This document shows, one piece after another, positions 35,901 through 48,240 of a stretch of 64,000 bases of DNA (the stretch's first letter is position 1; each line of letters begins with the position of its first letter). The DNA comes from Planococcus citri (Eukaryota > Arthropoda > Insecta > Hemiptera > Pseudococcidae), in assembly GCF_950023065.1 (NCBI RefSeq), contig NC_088680.1, positions 45,868,559-45,932,558 of the forward strand, in the 5' to 3' direction. Below the pieces are notes generated by a model, which ran no database searches, was not told the DNA's origin, and saw only the letters and a list, made by a program, of their open reading frames with translations. The position numbers were made by a program, and so were the translations under genes.

Positions 35901-37824
35901 CATGTGTTGATTGAAATATCGTCCTGCTTGGGTTTGGGATTTGTCACGTGCTCAGGCTCACTGGTCTGGGCTAGGGTTTTTTTGCGCGAATTTAATTGTT
36001 TTTCGAAGGCTGATTTTTTTATATATAGAATGTCATTTGTTGAAATATTTTTTTGTTCTTAAAATTGTGATTTTTTTTGTTTGCTACGAGCTAAAGAATT
36101 TAGTGAAAAAAATCAAACTACACATTCCCATTGTGTCACGAAAAAAATTCTTAAAATTTTTTCTCATAATTTATGCATACCTACTTTGCCACCTTAATAA
36201 ATTTACGTACTCAAGTAGATGTTTAAAGCATGAAAAATATGTACAGAAAATGTTCAACCAAATTACGTCGTAAAATGATTTTTTGAGAATTTTTAACGTA
36301 ATTTTTTCAAATTTTTTACCAAAAAAACTTGATTGCTGTCTTTAGATATTATTTTTTGTTGAAATGTTGATTATTTAAAATTCGATCTAATTAATTCGAG
36401 TGGCCTGATAATATGGTCTCCTATAATTTTTCAAGCAAGTTACGTGAAAAATTTTAAATTATAAATTTCAGTAACAGTTTGATGTTCACTACTATAGGTC
36501 GCGATCAATTGAGGGCTAAAACATGAAATTTGAGTTGGTAACAATTTTTTGATTTTTTTGTAAGAATGCAACTGTGTTGAAAAAATACTGGAAAATTGAA
36601 ATTTGTTCAAGAAATGAGAAATTTTAGGACGATTGAGATGCTATTGAAATTCAAAAACCTTTTCAACTTTTGGATGAGTTGAAATTTTTGAGAAAAAATC
36701 GGAGGAAATCAGTGGAAAAGTGGAGCAGTGCGTCATTTACAAATAGAGTAATAGATACTGACCCATTTTTTGATGTTTATTATATGGAAAAATTTGTACC
36801 AAAAAATCATAAATTTTACGACGACTGATGCAACGAACAAATTGATGAGATTTTTTTAATAATTCGTATTAAAAAATTATTTTCATTGTATTTCTGTTTG
36901 AACGATTTGGCATAATTTTTAGGAATCTGAAATACCATTTGCCTCATTTCATTTTTTAAAAAATCAATAAATTGAACGAGCTCCAAGAACTTGAGCCTCA
37001 GCGAATTCCAACGATTCCTATGATACCCCCCTCCCACAATTCCAGGATAGTCCAATGTGCCCCAACGACTTCAGCGATCTCTACAATCTCAACAAAGAAG
37101 TACAACGAGATTAAAAAATGTAAGTAGAAAAAATCTAAATGTGGGTGTCCGAGCATTTTTAAAATCTTGAATTTGAAACTGCAGTTGAAAAAAAAAGTTG
37201 GTACCAGTGTTCATTACTTTTTACTTATTTACTCAAGAGCACCAATTTTCGGTTTTTTTTTTTCAATTTTTGTTTGTTTTTCATAAAATTTATTTCAAAT
37301 ATCTACCTATAAAAGGTACCTCAGGTACCTGTCTTTCTTTCTCAGTTCCTCTGAATGTTCCTCCCCTCTTATCCAGCTATTCTGCCCAATGCAATTTTTT
37401 CCAAATTTTCACTTTCATGAGTTTATCATGGTTTCTAAAATATCTCTCTTGATTTTTATTTTCCCTCCCCCCCAACCTCCTTTTACATGACTCTCAATAC
37501 GCATTTGGGTTATATACCTGATGGGTCAATTTCAACTTCAGCTAACCAATCACCTATAAAGAAGGGAGGGAAGAAAGAGAAAGAAATGTTATTTTTTACA
37601 TTCTCACGTTTTCAAAGTACGTATTCAAGAGATCAAAAAAATAGATATAGATAGATAATATATTTGAATTGAACTTCAATGGGGATCCGAAATGAGTTTT
37701 CTTTTTAGCCATGTTTTTTTTTTCAAAAATACCTTCTCAAAAAGTGTAATTTTTCAAGTTTTTATTGTTCTAAGATAGCAAAATTTTCGACAAATATTTC
37801 AAGAGTTGGAAAAAATTAAAAAGA
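35901..37824. other. AT-rich DNA, no gene recognised
   Basis: Plus ORF 35911-36273 (120 codons) is rich in Phe, Ile, Leu and Lys and reads as chance in T/A runs. No paired splice sites or repeats of note. Confidence 0.5.
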
Positions 37825-38195
37825 CGTAGAAATCTGTTTTGCTAGTTTTTTTGTCACGTGATGGCCACAACGTGCACATTATTAGGAGTTCGAAAAATTT
37901 AGAAATTTTCTTGAAGAATCCAATATTGGTTTATTCAAGAATTTTTGAAAAAAATTTAGAAATCGGGGAAATTTGAGTTTTTTAAATTTTTTATGTCGTG
38001 TTATATTCTTACCATCTTACTGCTCTGAGCATTCGAAAAATTGAATTTTTTTTTAATCCAGAATTATCAGTTAAATTTGTAATAATTTTTGAAAAAAAAT
38101 TTTGGAAATCATAGAAATTTGAGTTTTGTTAATTTTTGATCATGTTATTCTGAATGTCCACAGCTGTAAGAATTTAAAAAAATTGAGAAATTTTT
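37825..38195. repeat. Diverged tandem repeat, ~130-145-bp unit
   Basis: Units marked by TTCGAAAAATT begin near 37890 and 38032, with a weaker third near 38170. Each is followed by a TTTTTGAAAAAAAxTT run, then GAAATTTGAGTTTT and a CATGTTAT/TCGTGTTAT word. The copies are heavily diverged and no mobile-element ends are seen. Confidence 0.45.
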
Positions 38196-41100
38196 CAAAA
38201 GTATAGGTACCCAATAATCAGTTTAATCTCCTACTTCTTTCACAAAATTGAAGAAAATTTCACATTTGTATCGTAAAACTTGAAAAAATAGTGTTAAAAA
38301 TTGTTTGGCAATTTTCAGCTCACTTTTCCCCTTAATTGTTCCATTAGCTTATTCCGTCTACTCCTCTCTTCAATTTTATCTTCAACCAGAACCAAAATTT
38401 TCGACTCTCACACAGCTTTGGAATCCAAACTCGATACCAAACAACATCATGATTTTTTTCGTTTACTTAGTTGAAATCAATACGATTGCATGGGCTTCGC
38501 GTGGTTACATGATTTACATCGTATTGGTGTCTGCGTATATTCCAAAATACATGTGAAAAAATCTCTGCGTGAATCCGGCGTGGGCTCTCCACAACAGATG
38601 ATCAAATAAAAAAAATGAGAAGGAAGTTTGCCGGTGTATACCATTCACGTAATACAATTCGTCATTATGCAAAGTAAATAGTGCAAGTTTTTTTTGAAAA
38701 ATCGGCACACTGTAGCCCTATACGATTTGCATTGTTATGCGCATATTTGCTCGAATTTCTGTGGCTATACCATAGTTAAAATTCAATTTATTATACGATG
38801 AAAAATGTACGATGGTAATGGCTTTATAACGTCTACCTAGATGTGTGCATTTTATATATTCAAAAGTGAAATAAGTACATGAATGTTGCCATATATTTTT
38901 TTTTTTTACAATTTTTATGAGTAGGAAAGAATAAATGAAATGATTAGTGTTGTAAATATGTGTAGGAGAAAAAAAGTTTCGTATTTATCTGACGATAATT
39001 ATTTTTTCTCAAATTTTCAAAGAACAAAAATTGCTCAAAATTTTCAAAGAAAAATCCAAAAATACGAAGCTTTGACATAAATTGGTCAAGTGACGAAAAT
39101 TTGCCCATTTTACTCACCCTGAAAATGAGTTGGTTTTCAATATTCATTTTCATGGATTTTTTTTTCAACAAGAAGAAAATGTGTGTGAACTAAAGTTACC
39201 CCTTAAAGAAAATTATGTAGGCAAATTATTAACCATGTATAGGTAAATCTACATGCAGCATATTTTGCTTTTAAAACCGTTCAATTTTTGTTACTTTTGT
39301 CGTGGGGCAGTGGGGAGAGGTGGTGGAAAGTTCATTCAACCATTTTAAAAAAATGAAGAACTGTTTTTTGATTTTAGCATAATGAAGCCGGAAAATCAAT
39401 CCACCAAAAATAGCCTCTCTTTGTGGTCTATTTATATAAAAAAAATACCTAATATTTTATACCCCACTGTACGTAACTTATTACCATAGACAGTAAGCTG
39501 ACAATCGAGTACTCGATTGCCACCCCTATTTATACTATGGGTAGTTTTTCCAAAACTGGCTTCGATGATGGAAGGAACACTTGTGAGGAAATGTATTGTC
39601 GTGTGCATCGAACACTATCGAGAGCTTTACACAAGGGAAGGAGTAACTAGACGTGCGCCTCGTCCACGTTCGCCTCATAGGTCTTTTTTCCATTGAAGAG
39701 GGCAGAATATTTTTTCAATTGAGTATATGTGTAATGTATATGGAATAAACGATGGCATGAAAGTTGAAATATGGCGTTAGTATGGCCTATGACGACGACG
39801 ATGGCGCACATAGGAAAGGAACCTTTGTCGCAATGCTGCTGTAAAAGACATCTCGGTAAATTTGCTCTCTCTCTCGCTGAAAAAGTGTGCAAGTGGCACT
39901 ACAGGAAAGGGAGAAGAGGAAGAAGAGCTTTGGTATATTCTACGCACGATTGGATAATTACAAATATATATATAAGAAGAAAAAAAAAGACCAAAAAATC
40001 TCGTCGAATTGAAATATTTACGCTATGAAAGTGCTTCTCGAATGGAATGAGTCATAAATTTTTGGCCAATTATGAAGGGAACGTTTTAAGCATTGTACCC
40101 TTTTATGCCCCCGTCCTAATTAATCACAATGTCTGCAGGAATTTGTATAGTCGAGTGGAAATTTTGGAATATTTGCGCTACGCAATAATGAAACTGTATA
40201 ATATATATTTGGTATAGATAGATACTGCGAAAAGCAACCCAACCGAACGACCAACAGAGAGAAGTATTTCTTCGATATTTTGTATGTAGTAAGTTGGTGC
40301 TGTTCGCGTTTTGAATATACTCGTATAACGTTACGCTACGTGCCATGTCGCCGGCTACGTCATAAAAGCAACTTTTTTAAATGTATTCAAGGTAAACGCG
40401 ATCACCGCGATCGCCTCTGTTTTGTAACGGCGGTCGGTGTGGCGGTGACGAAGACGGAAAATATTCAATTTTTTTCCTTCTTTATTAATTTTTTTTCGTA
40501 TTATAAAAATATAAGTAATAAGGTACGCCGAGCCGGAGATAATCCGTGCAACGTTCTGAAAAAATCCATTCTTGGTGCCAAGTTTGCAGCTACGAGATTA
40601 TCAATGTCATTTACGCTTGAGCGAAAAAGTACCTACAAAACTGCATGTACGATTACGAGTGTGTATAGGTGGGTATATCTCTATCTGTAAAGAAGAAATT
40701 GATAGTAAAGTCGATATTGTTGTTCGATGCATGTATTTTGTACTGCACGTGGGTGTATTTTTAGGGGATTACCAGGATGTTGTAGTTGATGTTTACATAC
40801 GTGCTGATCTCAGAGTGACCTCAATAGCATCTCTAATCGACTATGTGTTTATGTTGGAAAAAAATGCATTTTACCGTATGCTTAATGCTTGATTTTCTCC
40901 ATCTCACCAAATCGTCACTATCTATACTTACTCAATGTGCGAAATAAATGCTTGCGTTGTGGTTCTTTTGATAAATACAACGAGTACCTAGCTAATGGTA
41001 TTACATACTGTGAGATGTACTCGTATGTAGTATTATATTTGTATGCTTGTGGCATGGTACGTGTTTATCGCAGAGAGTTTTCTGTATGTAAACATCGCTC

Positions 41101-41663
41101 GCGTCGTTAGCCCACAAGCACAGTTTCATTAGGATATAGATTGAAGAGGAAGTAAGTGTCGAAAAAGAGTTGATATGGTAGATGAATGATAACACGTTTT
41201 CCTCTAGCTTAATTTTTGTAATTGTGATTGCTGATAAGGTCTTCTTTTGATTGTTTTTTGATACGTGTTATTCTATTTTTATATAGGAGATAAATAAATC
41301 AAGAATATTTATCAAGTTCTGTTTATCAATTTGAAAAAAAAATCATTTGATTTGACACTTTTTTTCTCCAAAATTTAAACGAAAATAGCTAGAGGGTTTT
41401 TCACCCCCCCCCCCCTACCACTCCAACTCTTTCCTCTTACGTCTGTATACTGGATAAGGTGCATGTAAAAAGTGTATCGTCATTTTGCATATTTAACGAT
41501 TTTATTCGAAAAAAGTTTCAATTTTTTATGTTTCCTTCACTCCCCCCACCCTCCATCATCTCTAAATTGATTCCAATTTATGAAGAAATGACATGTACAT
41601 TTTTTTTGCCCAAGTGATGCACTTTGAAGCGACTTTCGCTGATCGTTCTCGAAAAATGACCCT
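38196..41663. other. AT-rich DNA, then a mixed island (39480-41200)
   Basis: The island at 39480-41200 contains CpG-rich words such as ATCACCGCGATCGCCTC (about 40398) and several overlapping ORFs up to 136 codons (40280-40690 plus). These ORFs conflict with one another and none has a motif or splice pair that I trust. A donor-like GTAGTAAGTTGG lies at about 40287. Confidence 0.35.
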
Positions 41664-41727
41664 AGCCCGAGTGAGCACAATTTTTTCCACGACGTTCCCG
41701 TGGAAAAAGCAACCAATCACTCGGGCT
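41664..41727. other. Two-stem hairpin with symmetric internal loop
   Basis: Outer arms AGCCCGAGTGA (41664-41674) and TCACTCGGGCT (41717-41727) pair perfectly. Inner arms TTTTTCCACG (41682-41691) and CGTGGAAAAA (41699-41708) also pair perfectly around a 7-base loop. The unpaired segments between the stems are 7 and 8 bases. Both stems are perfect and similar in length. It may be a small MITE core, a dyad binding site or a structured RNA; the pairing is too short for a typical pre-miRNA. Confidence 0.5.
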
Positions 41728-41859
41728 CTGTACAACTCTTCGTTACTCAGGAGTAACTCGAAGCAAAATCCCCAAAATGGAAAAAATCTTTCTGAGATAT
41801 GAGGAATACCCTGTAAAAAGTCCTCAAACCCGAAAATTTAATTTCTAGTCGAGATTTTG

Positions 41860-42960
41860 GGGTATTTTTTTCTAGTAAAGGGCCCTAAAAATACTGATTT
41901 TCTTATCAATATCAAAAGTTAATCTCAAAACATGATTATGTGGGTTGGAATATGACCAAAAAGCACGTTCTCAGAGCTGTGGGGGCCCAGCTGTCCAATC
42001 ACACATCCCAGGATTTTTTGTCATTTTAAAAAAAAAATTGCCCTCAAGAAATAGGTAGGTATATTTTATCCTCTCGCATATCAAAATTGGACCTCTAAAT
42101 GTAGGTACTTAATTGTAATTTTAAATGTGACCAGAATCATGTCGGTATTCTGAGGTAATATTTGGTCATTTAATTTATGAATCAATTCGTACAATTGGCT
42201 TTTTTGGAATGCTCAAAACCTCGTATGGCCCTCAATTCTTCATTTGGACAGCTGATTTTTTTTGGAAGCTATACCGAATGTGTTCCCTATGAATTGGTCA
42301 GACGAGTGATCAAAGACAATCCTGCGAGAGAGGGGGGAGAAGTAAAGAAAGAGAATTTCTGCTGAGCCTGAGTCCACTTTTTTAGGGCCCCAAATGTAGG
42401 TCCTTTCAAAAAAAAAAGAAAAAAAGTTTGGCCTGCAAGAAATAGGTATAAACTAATGAATCAAAATTACAATAAAAAATTAGGGAGCCTTAATCAGTGT
42501 TTTCCAGGGACTCTGATTTTCTCTCCATGGTCTATGGCCAGAGAAGTTTTCTTGTTCACTCATTTAATGTCGATTTTGACTGAAGTCATGGCTTTTGATG
42601 AATTTTTTAGATCTAGCTAGGGCAATTCTTTATCAAGATTTTCGAATACTTTTTTACGATTTCCATGCTCGGGCTTGAAAATGAGCCAAAGCAGTCACAT
42701 GAGTGACTTAGGACAAGCTCTACTAAAGCAGAGGGAGAAAGGGGGATTTTTTCCAAGTCTGCACTTTTTCAAGGGCCCAAATACCGGTTCTTCGAGAGAA
42801 AAAAATTGTTGAGGCCCTAAACATTTTTTCTTTGGATCCTGATTTTCTCTCCATGGTTCTACTTAAAGAAGTTCTCTTGTTCATTCATTTCATAATTTGA
42901 ACAAAATTCTCGGTTTTAAGGAATTTTTGAGATCTAGGATTTTGTAAAAAAAAGTTGGTT
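41860..42960. repeat. Diverged direct repeats, ~330-390-bp unit
   Basis: CTGATTTTCTCTCCATGG occurs at 42513 and 42839, each followed by a similar GAAGTTxTCTTGTTCAxTCATTT and a GATCTAG word. AGGGCCC marks unit starts at about 42384 and 42772. A weaker relative (AAGGGCCCTAAAAATACTGA) lies at about 41878. The frames within do not make a recognisable protein. It is probably a decayed tandem duplication. Confidence 0.45.
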
Positions 42961-44299
42961 AATTTTATTATATTTTTTTGATGATTCCTTTAGCTACCCT
43001 GACCAAATGAAATATTTTTGAAGGAAGAAAATAAACGATACTTACGTAATTTGCGTGAAAATTATTCTCAGATTAAGATTTTTAGTACGAAATTCCAAAA
43101 AAATCTACCTCCCCCTTCCCCTTGAGAATCTAATAATTTCATTTTATTTTGACAATTTCTTTATCAAATATTTTATTTTGAAAATTTAGCAGCATCTTCC
43201 AAACAGCAAAATGACCTGATTAGTTCGCAAAAAATGAAATTCGTCGACACAGGCAACTTTTATTTTTTATATTGATAAATTTTTGTTTGTATCAAATTCC
43301 AACTTAATGACGTTAATGTCGTACTTTTGATTTATTCTTTTAAGTAACACCTCCTCCTTCCTCCCATTTATTTTTTTCGTTGTTAAATTTCAATTTCACC
43401 TGATAGGAGAAATTGTGTAAATATGATTAATTGAAACAAAATAACGAATACAATTTTTTTACATCAAGGTGTAGGCAATGTTTCATTATGTTTGTTTTGA
43501 TTAATCGCTTGACAATATCTATCGATCCATTGATGAAGTATTTATTTATTATTTTATGTTGCTAATTTTTTTCGAAATTTATGTGAAAGTTAATAAGTGC
43601 CTAATATCTAGTATCCGAATACCAATAAATTTATTCAAGCGGTTCTTTTTTGTTTCAAATTAATGACATGAAATTTATGATTTTTCAACTTTTTGATTTT
43701 TCTATGATTTTTACTTCTTTTTTTCTTCCTTTATTTTTTTTTAATTTTTTTTTTTTTTTGAAAAAACCGCCAGATTCTATTAATTTGATAGGTAGGTAGG
43801 TACTAGGTACCTACTTTATAAAATATTTTGAATTTCAAAAACCAGAAAAAAAGGACAATTTCTTTTCACCCCTCAAATTGAAATCTAAAATTTTCAAAAA
43901 ATTGAAAAAAGACTCAAAATTTGACTAAAAAAGCTGAAAATTTTCAAAACGATCTCAAAATACAATGAAGCTGAATTTTCGTTACGTAACCTGAATTTTC
44001 ATTTTAGATTTCGAAGGGAAAAAAAGCCAAATAGAATTCAATTCTCTTGCATTGCATTTCTTCTTATCCAACTAAATAAGTTATACACCGAACTAAAATC
44101 TAAAATTGTATAAAATCGCAACCTCGAAGATGGTTTAACTCTCCCCCTGCAATTCCTTCTACGCCTTTATCATTCGAAAACTGCGAAAATCCGCACACCG
44201 AAGCATTCCCAATCCCAGCTGCGAGCTGCAATTTGTGTAGAGTTCAGTGTATTTCCAAAAAGACAAAAAAAATTTAAATTTACTCAATTGGCTCGTCCC
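42961..44299. other. AT-rich DNA, no gene seen
   Basis: Homopolymer-rich, including a T-rich segment near 43728-43760 and a cluster of GTAGGTAC/TAGGTACC words at 43790-43815. No gene signal. Confidence 0.55.
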
Positions 44300-45640
44300 C
44301 AACAAAGCAATTTTCCACGAGTTTATAAATTTGTACCCAGTTCGTACGCTGCTTTGGTATTATAACTGTAGCTGGCGGTAATTTTATAAGCCGATTATGT
44401 CCCACTACGAATGCCACTACTTCGGTGTATTGTATACTTGCGTATTGTTCGATGTCTATAGACCTCTTTGAAAATTGTTCGACTGAGACGAAAAAAATTC
44501 ACCAACTACGAAATTTTCGAGTTCGGCACAACCGGCGGGAAAATTTCACGAAACAACGAGAGACGATAAAATCGAAAGTTATTCGTTTTTTGTAGTCTGG
44601 AAATTTGTTAGACGACGTCGTGGGATTTTTACGTGTTCGCTGCAGAAATATAATATTCTCACAAGCGCATTTTTTTACGTTTTATTACGCGCGACATACA
44701 GCGACGACGATGAAAAATTCCGCGCTTTAAACCTTGACTGGTGTTTCGAAATATTCCAACTATTTTACAAGTTTTATTTTCGGTTCCAGTATGCGTACGT
44801 GTACCTACCTGCCTACCTATTTACCTGCTGCGATGTAGGTATGTAATATGCACGAATTATGTTGGTATTGTTGTTGTCGTTGTCGTCTCCGTGTATGTAG
44901 ATGTACGTTATGGGAGAGGGTACGAGGGGTGAAGGCGCGCAAGGGACGCGAGGTGACAAATACTTCAACGGTGTCGATATTCAAAAAATTTATTCCGATT
45001 ACGAATCTCGTCGTCGATAAACATGATATCCAAGTAGATAGGTATTTCGTTTACGTAATTTTTCTCATATTTGTACGGTCCATTGTCAAGGTAATTGGTT
45101 CGACCTGTGCGAGAGTGCTGGATGAATTGTCGCACGCGAGGACACGACTGCGTCGCAGCAGGACTTCACCTAAATTCGTGTACTTGGAAGAGAGCCTTAT
45201 CTGCGCTATATTAGTCGACAAGTAGCTTCTTTTTTTTTTGGTTCGGTGTTCGCGACGTAAGCTCGAAATCGGTACAAAAAAACAAGAAAAAAATACTAGT
45301 CGTAAGTTATGGACTATCGGTTTCGTTTGGGGCGATAAGAGTAAGAGTGAGAGGCGAGAATACGCTGATAAAATTACACCGTTTTAAATTTATCGCTATA
45401 CTGTGAATTATGGTTGGTTTAAGCGATGAACCCCATCAGCCGTGTACATAGTACGTACTACATACGTATATGTGCCATATATGCCTGTGTAAGTATAGAT
45501 TATACTAAATGAAACAATAGCCGGAGGGGGTCAAAGGGGAGCCATCCAGCTCGTGTAACTCGTGTATTGACGACGGGAAATCTTATGCGTACGTATCGCT
45601 GATGCACAACGTACAGTATGTTCCATAAATTATTTATCAA
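44300..45640. other. Mixed CpG-containing island, no firm gene
   Basis: Texture shifts away from A/T runs, with TTGTTGTTGTCGTTGTCG-type short repeats near 44869. The plus ORF 44848-45225 (125 codons) has Cys/Arg-rich and Val-rich parts driven by these repeats. No splice pair or domain supports coding. A promoter or enhancer is as likely. Confidence 0.3.
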
Positions 45641-46330
45641 AACTTGCACTTGAAAAAGGAGTATGAATAGTGGTGAAAATTTCGTCTCCGAATTTTCGTT
45701 TTAGAATTATCCCTGTTCACCAAAGTGTAGGCATGGGCAGTGGAGCGAGAAGGGACGCGGAGGTGCTTTCTCGTTGAACGGACTCGAACGGCTTTCAAAA
45801 GCCCTGGCTCAATTTCAGAAGTCTTATACTTACTCAATTATAAGATCTTTTTCGCAATTTATTTTGTCTTATTATCAGGGTTCATTTTTTTTGTTTCAAT
45901 TTTTTTCTATTTTTTGTTATATCTACCTACTTGATGAAAAAAAAACTATTTTTGAAATAATTATACCTATGTATCAAGGGAACCCCTCATACAACAGAAG
46001 TGTATTTTTGGACTCGAATTCTCCAAAAATAAAAAATCCTAAAAAGTATTAATAAGGAGCTGCTGGAACAATGGAAATCTTAAATTTGGTCATATCCTTG
46101 AAACCATCACGGTTTCAAATCCACTTTTGCTCCGAAGAAGAAATTAAACATTCTGAATAAAAAAATTCAACTTTGAAAATAATCACTTTTTTTAAAAATT
46201 AGGTATTATTTTTTTTTTTTTTTCAACTGGGCCTCAAATATGCAACGCCTTATGGGTCACAGAAGCCCCCTCTCCCCATAAATGGAGGTACAAATTCAAT
46301 TATTTGAATTGTTTTTTTTTAAATTAGTTG
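45641..46330. other. AT-rich DNA, no gene seen
   Basis: Overlapping ORFs at 45637-45837, 45740-45934 and 45774-46052 are mutually exclusive and lack motifs. A T run lies at 46209-46223. Confidence 0.5.
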
Positions 46331-46700
46331 AAAATCCAAATTTGAAATCATTTTTCAATTTGATGAGGGGGCGAGGCGTAGAGAGGAGGAGAATCAAAAT
46401 TTGTACATCCATTAAGTGACATGTTGAAATATATGTTTTTGAGGTCGTAGAATCCAAATTTGAAATTAGTTTTTCAGTTGGAGACGGAGGTGAGGCGTGA
46501 AGAGGGGAAATTGAAATTTTATGTAAGTTTTTCGATGTTTAACATGTCAATATAAGTGCTATTGAAATCATTGAAACCTAATTTGAAATAATTTTTTAAT
46601 AAAAGGGGGTGGTGGTAAGACCTGGAGGGGTGAAATTAAAATTTCATGTGTTGGGAAAGAGCAGATACAAAATTTGAAACCATTTTTTAGTTGGAATGGT
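46331..46700. repeat. Diverged tandem repeat, ~120-bp unit
   Basis: The word ATCCAAATTTGAAAT (or AACCTAATTTGAAAT, CAAAATTTGAAACC) begins units near 46334, 46452, 46574 and 46668. Each is followed by a T run, a GTTGG/ATGAGG purine-rich G tract and AATTxAAATTT. Spacings are 118, about 122 and about 94. It is non-coding, and the minus ORFs here read across units. Confidence 0.55.
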
Positions 46701-47559
46701 TTGATAAATTTCATTATATGTAGGTACATATAAAAATCGCCGAATATTATTGTGCGAAATTTGGCCACTACGAGTAAAATGGTAACACTGAGTCCAAAGT
46801 TCAAAGTTCTCAAAAGAATAGGCATTCTGTACCAGTACCAATCGTGAATTCTGACAAGCTCGTAACTTATCGACCGTCGAGTAGGATAAGCTATTAGTAT
46901 ACCTAATCGTGGTAAATTTGTAATAATTATATAAGTTCTGATTCGGTAAATAGTGAATTATATTCAATTTTGTGATTTGTCGTTTTTTGATGTGCTGGAG
47001 TGAAAAGTGAACATTTTTTAATCCAACGAAGTGATTTTTTTGTAAAAAAAAAAATCAAAAAGTTGTGCGCGGTTAAAAAAGTTGTAAAATTTTTGTAAAC
47101 GGTATAAAAAATTTAGAAAAAATTGTTTTTGAATGGACAAAATGGAGAAAATTCGAATGATGATCAATTAAAAATTAAAATTCAGCGTTCTTTATTTTCA
47201 TTTCTTTTCGTTCCCTTTATCTTTGTCTTTCAGGGAACGATCAAGAAAGCTCAGATCAAAAAAAGTTTACGAAGAAAAAATTCAGAAAGATGAGGCCCCA
47301 CCTCTCTTCCAAAATAAATACGGTTTGGTAGTCTTTTTTTCTAAATAAAAGTCTCGCAATTACCTAAAATATCAAACTAATTAAATGAATCTGATTTTAA
47401 AAAATCAAAATATGAGGGAACTTTCTTAAAAAAATGAAAAAACTCTATTAAAAATTTCTCATAGCTTTGAAAACTTTTAGGTGTGTTCTCTTGTATCAGG
47501 TTCAGGACACATCTGTGAAGAATTGTCGGATTACCTATTCACTGAAGTAAATCGCTAAA
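46701..47559. other. AT-rich DNA, no gene recognised
   Basis: The minus ORF 46644-46967 (107 codons) overlaps the repeat above and has no motif. There is nothing else of note. Confidence 0.5.
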
Positions 47560-48240
47560 AAAATATCGAAGGATCAAAAAAAAAATTCAAAACTCGTTTT
47601 TGACTTTTTAACGGATTCTTGTGTAAAAGAAGTCCCAAAGTCCAAAAATTAAGACTCCGTTTTTCTATCTTGTTCCAAAAAAAAGTTAAGAGTTGTTCAA
47701 AGTTGACTACTCCAGCTTTTTCACTGAATAAAAAAATTGTCAAAAAATCAACACCTAAAATTTAAACTGACCAGTGAATCATTCTTGACTTTTTGACGGA
47801 TTCATGTTATGTAAAAAAAACTCCCAAAAGTTCAAAAATTGCGACCATAATCTTCTGTCTTGCTTCAAAAAAGAGTTACATGTAGTTTGAAAAGTTTATT
47901 ACTCGAGCCTTTATAGAAGTAGAAAAATCCAACAAATCTTTTTTGACTTTTTAACAGATTTTTATCTAAAAAAGCCCCAAAAATTCAAACATTGCGACCC
48001 CACTCATCCTTTACATTGCTCAAAAAAAAAAGTTGGAGCAGGTTGAAGTTGACTTCTTTTGCGTTTTTGAAAATAAAAAAATTATTCAAAAAATCGACTT
48101 AAACGCATTTTTCTCCCAAAAATGGCCAAAAAATAGTTTTTGGGTTTTTGACGAAGTGGGGGTCGCGATTTTTGAATTTTTGGAACTTTTTTGCAAAAAA
48201 ATTCGTAAAGAAAGTCAAAAACGATTTTTTGGTCACTATT
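47560..48240. repeat. Tandem units (~160-190 bp) ending in an inverted copy
   Basis: Units starting TTTTTGACTTTTTAACGG-like lie at 47596, 47783 and 47939, each continuing with an AAAAAxxCCCAAAAxTTCAAA and a GCGACC word. The last unit (48118-48232) is in the opposite orientation: reverse-complemented it reads TTTTTGACTTTCTTTACG, then CAAAAATCGCGACCCC. The third and fourth units can therefore fold into a hairpin. The plus ORF 48033-48245 crosses the hairpin and is a shadow. Confidence 0.55.

Noticed and set aside
35911..36273. 120-codon plus-strand ORF with hydrophobic stretches
   Set aside because: The hydrophobicity comes from T-rich codons in homopolymer DNA; there is no acceptor, start context or conserved-looking motif.
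44848..45225. 125-codon plus-strand ORF with Cys-rich start
   Set aside because: The Cys/Arg and Val parts are translations of TTGTTGTCG-type short repeats, and an overlapping frame (44741-44932) is equally open.
46100..46125. GGTTTCAAATCC word resembling a tRNA T-arm
   Set aside because: No matching A box, anticodon stem or acceptor stem could be placed around it.
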